Assembly (NCBI GenBank): GCA_039809305.1 | Contig: JBDHUT010000001.1 | Coordinates: forward strand, 1-30,358 | DNA: 30,358 nucleotides | Reading direction: 5' to 3' | Source: JALHNF01 sp039809305 | GTDB lineage: Bacteria > Patescibacteriota > Minisyncoccia > Phycocordibacterales > UBA5272 | In this document: one piece after another, positions 29,361-30,358 of the stretch | Layout of the letters: every line of letters begins with the position of its first letter | Position numbering within the stretch: position 1 is the stretch's first letter | Translations under genes and position numbers: made by a program | Notes under the pieces: generated by a model | Databases searched by the model: none | What the model was told of the DNA's origin: nothing | Seen by the model: only the letters and a program-made list of their open reading frames with translations

Positions 29361-30358
29361 CTATCTTTGTTGAGCTTTTACCCACTCACAATGCTCTGGG
29401 TCACTTTCACCACACTTTTTCCATTTTTTACCGTTTCCACAAGGGCAAGGATCGTTTCTTCCAGGTACATCTTTCAAAACTTTGCCACCAAAAGGCTTTT
29501 GAACTTCAGTCGGAGCACTTGTTACCCCTTGTCCATCATTGTCATAATTTTCTTGAACATTACCAACATCGTATACCGGAGTCGCTGCAAACGATGCACC
29601 ATGAAGTCGTTTAATAACATCAGCAAGGTTAGGAATAAACTCAATAATCTTAGCTTTAAGTGTATGTTCCATTTCTCTAAAGAGTCTCAAGCCTTCTTTC
29701 TTATATTCAACGTACGGATCGCGCTGCCCGATTTGCCGCAAACCAACAGCATTTCGTGTGTACTCCATAAGCTCAAGATGGTCCATCCAGAGCATATCCA
29801 TAGTCTGTAAAATAATACTCCGAAGCGTACTATAAAATTGTTTCTCGTCTGACTTTTCTTTTATTACCTGTAAAGTTTGCGAGAGTTCATCATCCATGGC
29901 AAGCGTCTCTAGAAAAGCATCAATAGCGTCATGTTCTCCAAGAAGAATCTTTTTTCGTCTCTCATACATCGACTTTCGTTGCTGATTTAAAACATCGTCG
30001 TACTGTAGTACCGTCTTTCGGTTATCAAAATGAAGTCCCTCTATTTTCTTTTGAGCGCTTTCTATTGACCGAGAGATGAGTTTTGATTCGAGCGGCTCAT
30101 CTTCAGCGACACCTGCTTTTGACATAGCCCACTTCATTGTATCTGGCGAAAAAACTCGCATGAGATGGTCCTCAAGGGAGACAAAAAATTGTGTTTCTCC
30201 TGGATCACCTTGGCGACCTGATCGACCACGTAACTGATTGTCGATTCGCCGTGCCTCGTGACGCTCGGTACCTAACACATACAAACCACCCAAAGCTTTC
30301 ACTTCTTCTTCTGCATCTTTACTACGAGGCAAACCACCGAGTTTAATTTCTACACCAC
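29361..30358 (-). CDS. secA: Protein translocase ATPase SecA, C-terminal part (gene runs past the window)
   Basis: Motor that drives unfolded proteins through SecYEG. The frame is open to the window end, beginning GVEIKLGG, the end of the second nucleotide-binding domain. ERHEARRIDNQLRGRSGRQGDPG holds the arginine finger region. The scaffold helix (LISRSIESAQKKIEGLHFDNRK and VLQYDDVLNQQR) and MDMLWMDHLELMEYTR with LRQIGQRDP follow. The helical wing between them is shorter than in E. coli by roughly a hundred residues. The C-terminal SEC-C zinc motif is CPCGNGKKWKKC, but the fourth ligand is displaced: Gly follows, and the next His-Cys comes six residues later. The start is outside the window. 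Confidence 0.95.
   Translation of the reverse strand, partial: GVEIKLGGLPRSKDAEEEVKALGGLYVLGTERHEARRIDNQLRGRSGRQGDPGETQFFVSLEDHLMRVFSPDTMKWAMSKAGVAEDEPLESKLISRSIESAQKKIEGLHFDNRKTVLQYDDVLNQQRKSMYERRKKILLGEHDAIDAFLETLAMDDELSQTLQVIKEKSDEKQFYSTLRSIILQTMDMLWMDHLELMEYTRNAVGLRQIGQRDPYVEYKKEGLRLFREMEHTLKAKIIEFIPNLADVIKRLHGASFAATPVYDVGNVQENYDNDGQGVTSAPTEVQKPFGGKVLKDVPGRNDPCPCGNGKKWKKCGESDPEHCEWVKAQQR

Noticed and set aside
1..30358. CRISPR arrays, insertion sequences, integrases, UGA recoding
   Set aside because: No regularly spaced repeats or transposase/integrase motifs were seen; UGA ends at least one gene, RF2 is present, and tRNA-Trp has a CCA anticodon.

Overview
The window looks like chromosomal DNA of a Patescibacteria/CPR bacterium, most likely of the Parcubacteria (Paceibacteria) group. 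The reasons are compact or shortened versions of core proteins (release factor 2, ATP synthase delta, SecA, MscL), very tight gene spacing, few recognisable Shine-Dalgarno sites, four of five tRNA genes without an encoded CCA end, and many short secreted or membrane proteins without obvious family. UGA is used as a stop (for example at 5922-5924) and prfB is present, so UGA is not recoded here. Taxonomy is inferred from gene style, not from a marker search.

Layout. 1-4419 (minus): prfB-ftsE-ftsX-pyrG, followed by the start of an unidentified membrane protein cut by the window edge. 4476-5536: a Cys-rich secreted protein and divergent tRNA-Thr(CGT) and tRNA-Leu(CAA). 5586-7350: an intact 2-Cys peroxiredoxin gene, a membrane protein gene, and a second truncated copy of the peroxiredoxin 3' end. 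7399-10374: miaA, an orphan gene, an AlkD-like DNA glycosylase, a small HExxH membrane protein, tRNA-Trp(CCA) and rpmG (53 codons). 10407-11969: two membrane proteins. 12030-12112: tRNA-Tyr(GTA). 12162-18451 (minus): a complete F1Fo ATP synthase operon in the order atpB-E-F-H-A-G-D-C. 18565-18939 (plus): an orphan secreted or membrane-anchored protein with the strongest promoter and ribosome site in the window. 18980-25652 (minus): a YadG/YadH-like ABC exporter, then a run of accessory enzymes (DUF1993, CPA1 Na+/H+ antiporter, SRPBCC, DUF1801, HIT, RibD-C reductase, a small unknown). 25653-26069: a repeat-rich stretch and tRNA-Ser(GCT). 26139-28445 (plus): an M3 oligopeptidase and mscL. 28492-29250 (minus): a secreted lysozyme-fold protein behind a long structured leader. 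29361-30358 (minus): the C-terminal part of secA, continuing past the window.

Functionally the window combines energy and ion homeostasis (ATP synthase, antiporter, MscL), translation (prfB, rpmG, miaA, five tRNAs), division and envelope (FtsEX, lysozyme-fold protein, SecA) and an accessory stress set. The most interesting non-routine signals are: (1) a duplicated peroxiredoxin 3' end whose 67 codons differ from the intact gene at 21 positions, all silent, in an arrangement like integration at a gene 3' end; (2) a structured leader of about 139 nt with a good promoter before the lysozyme-fold gene; (3) a 16-nt copy of the tRNA-Ser 3' end at the edge of a roughly 130-bp repeat unit; (4) a perfect 21-bp inverted repeat over the start of a small gene. 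No CRISPR array, insertion sequence, integrase or rRNA gene was seen.
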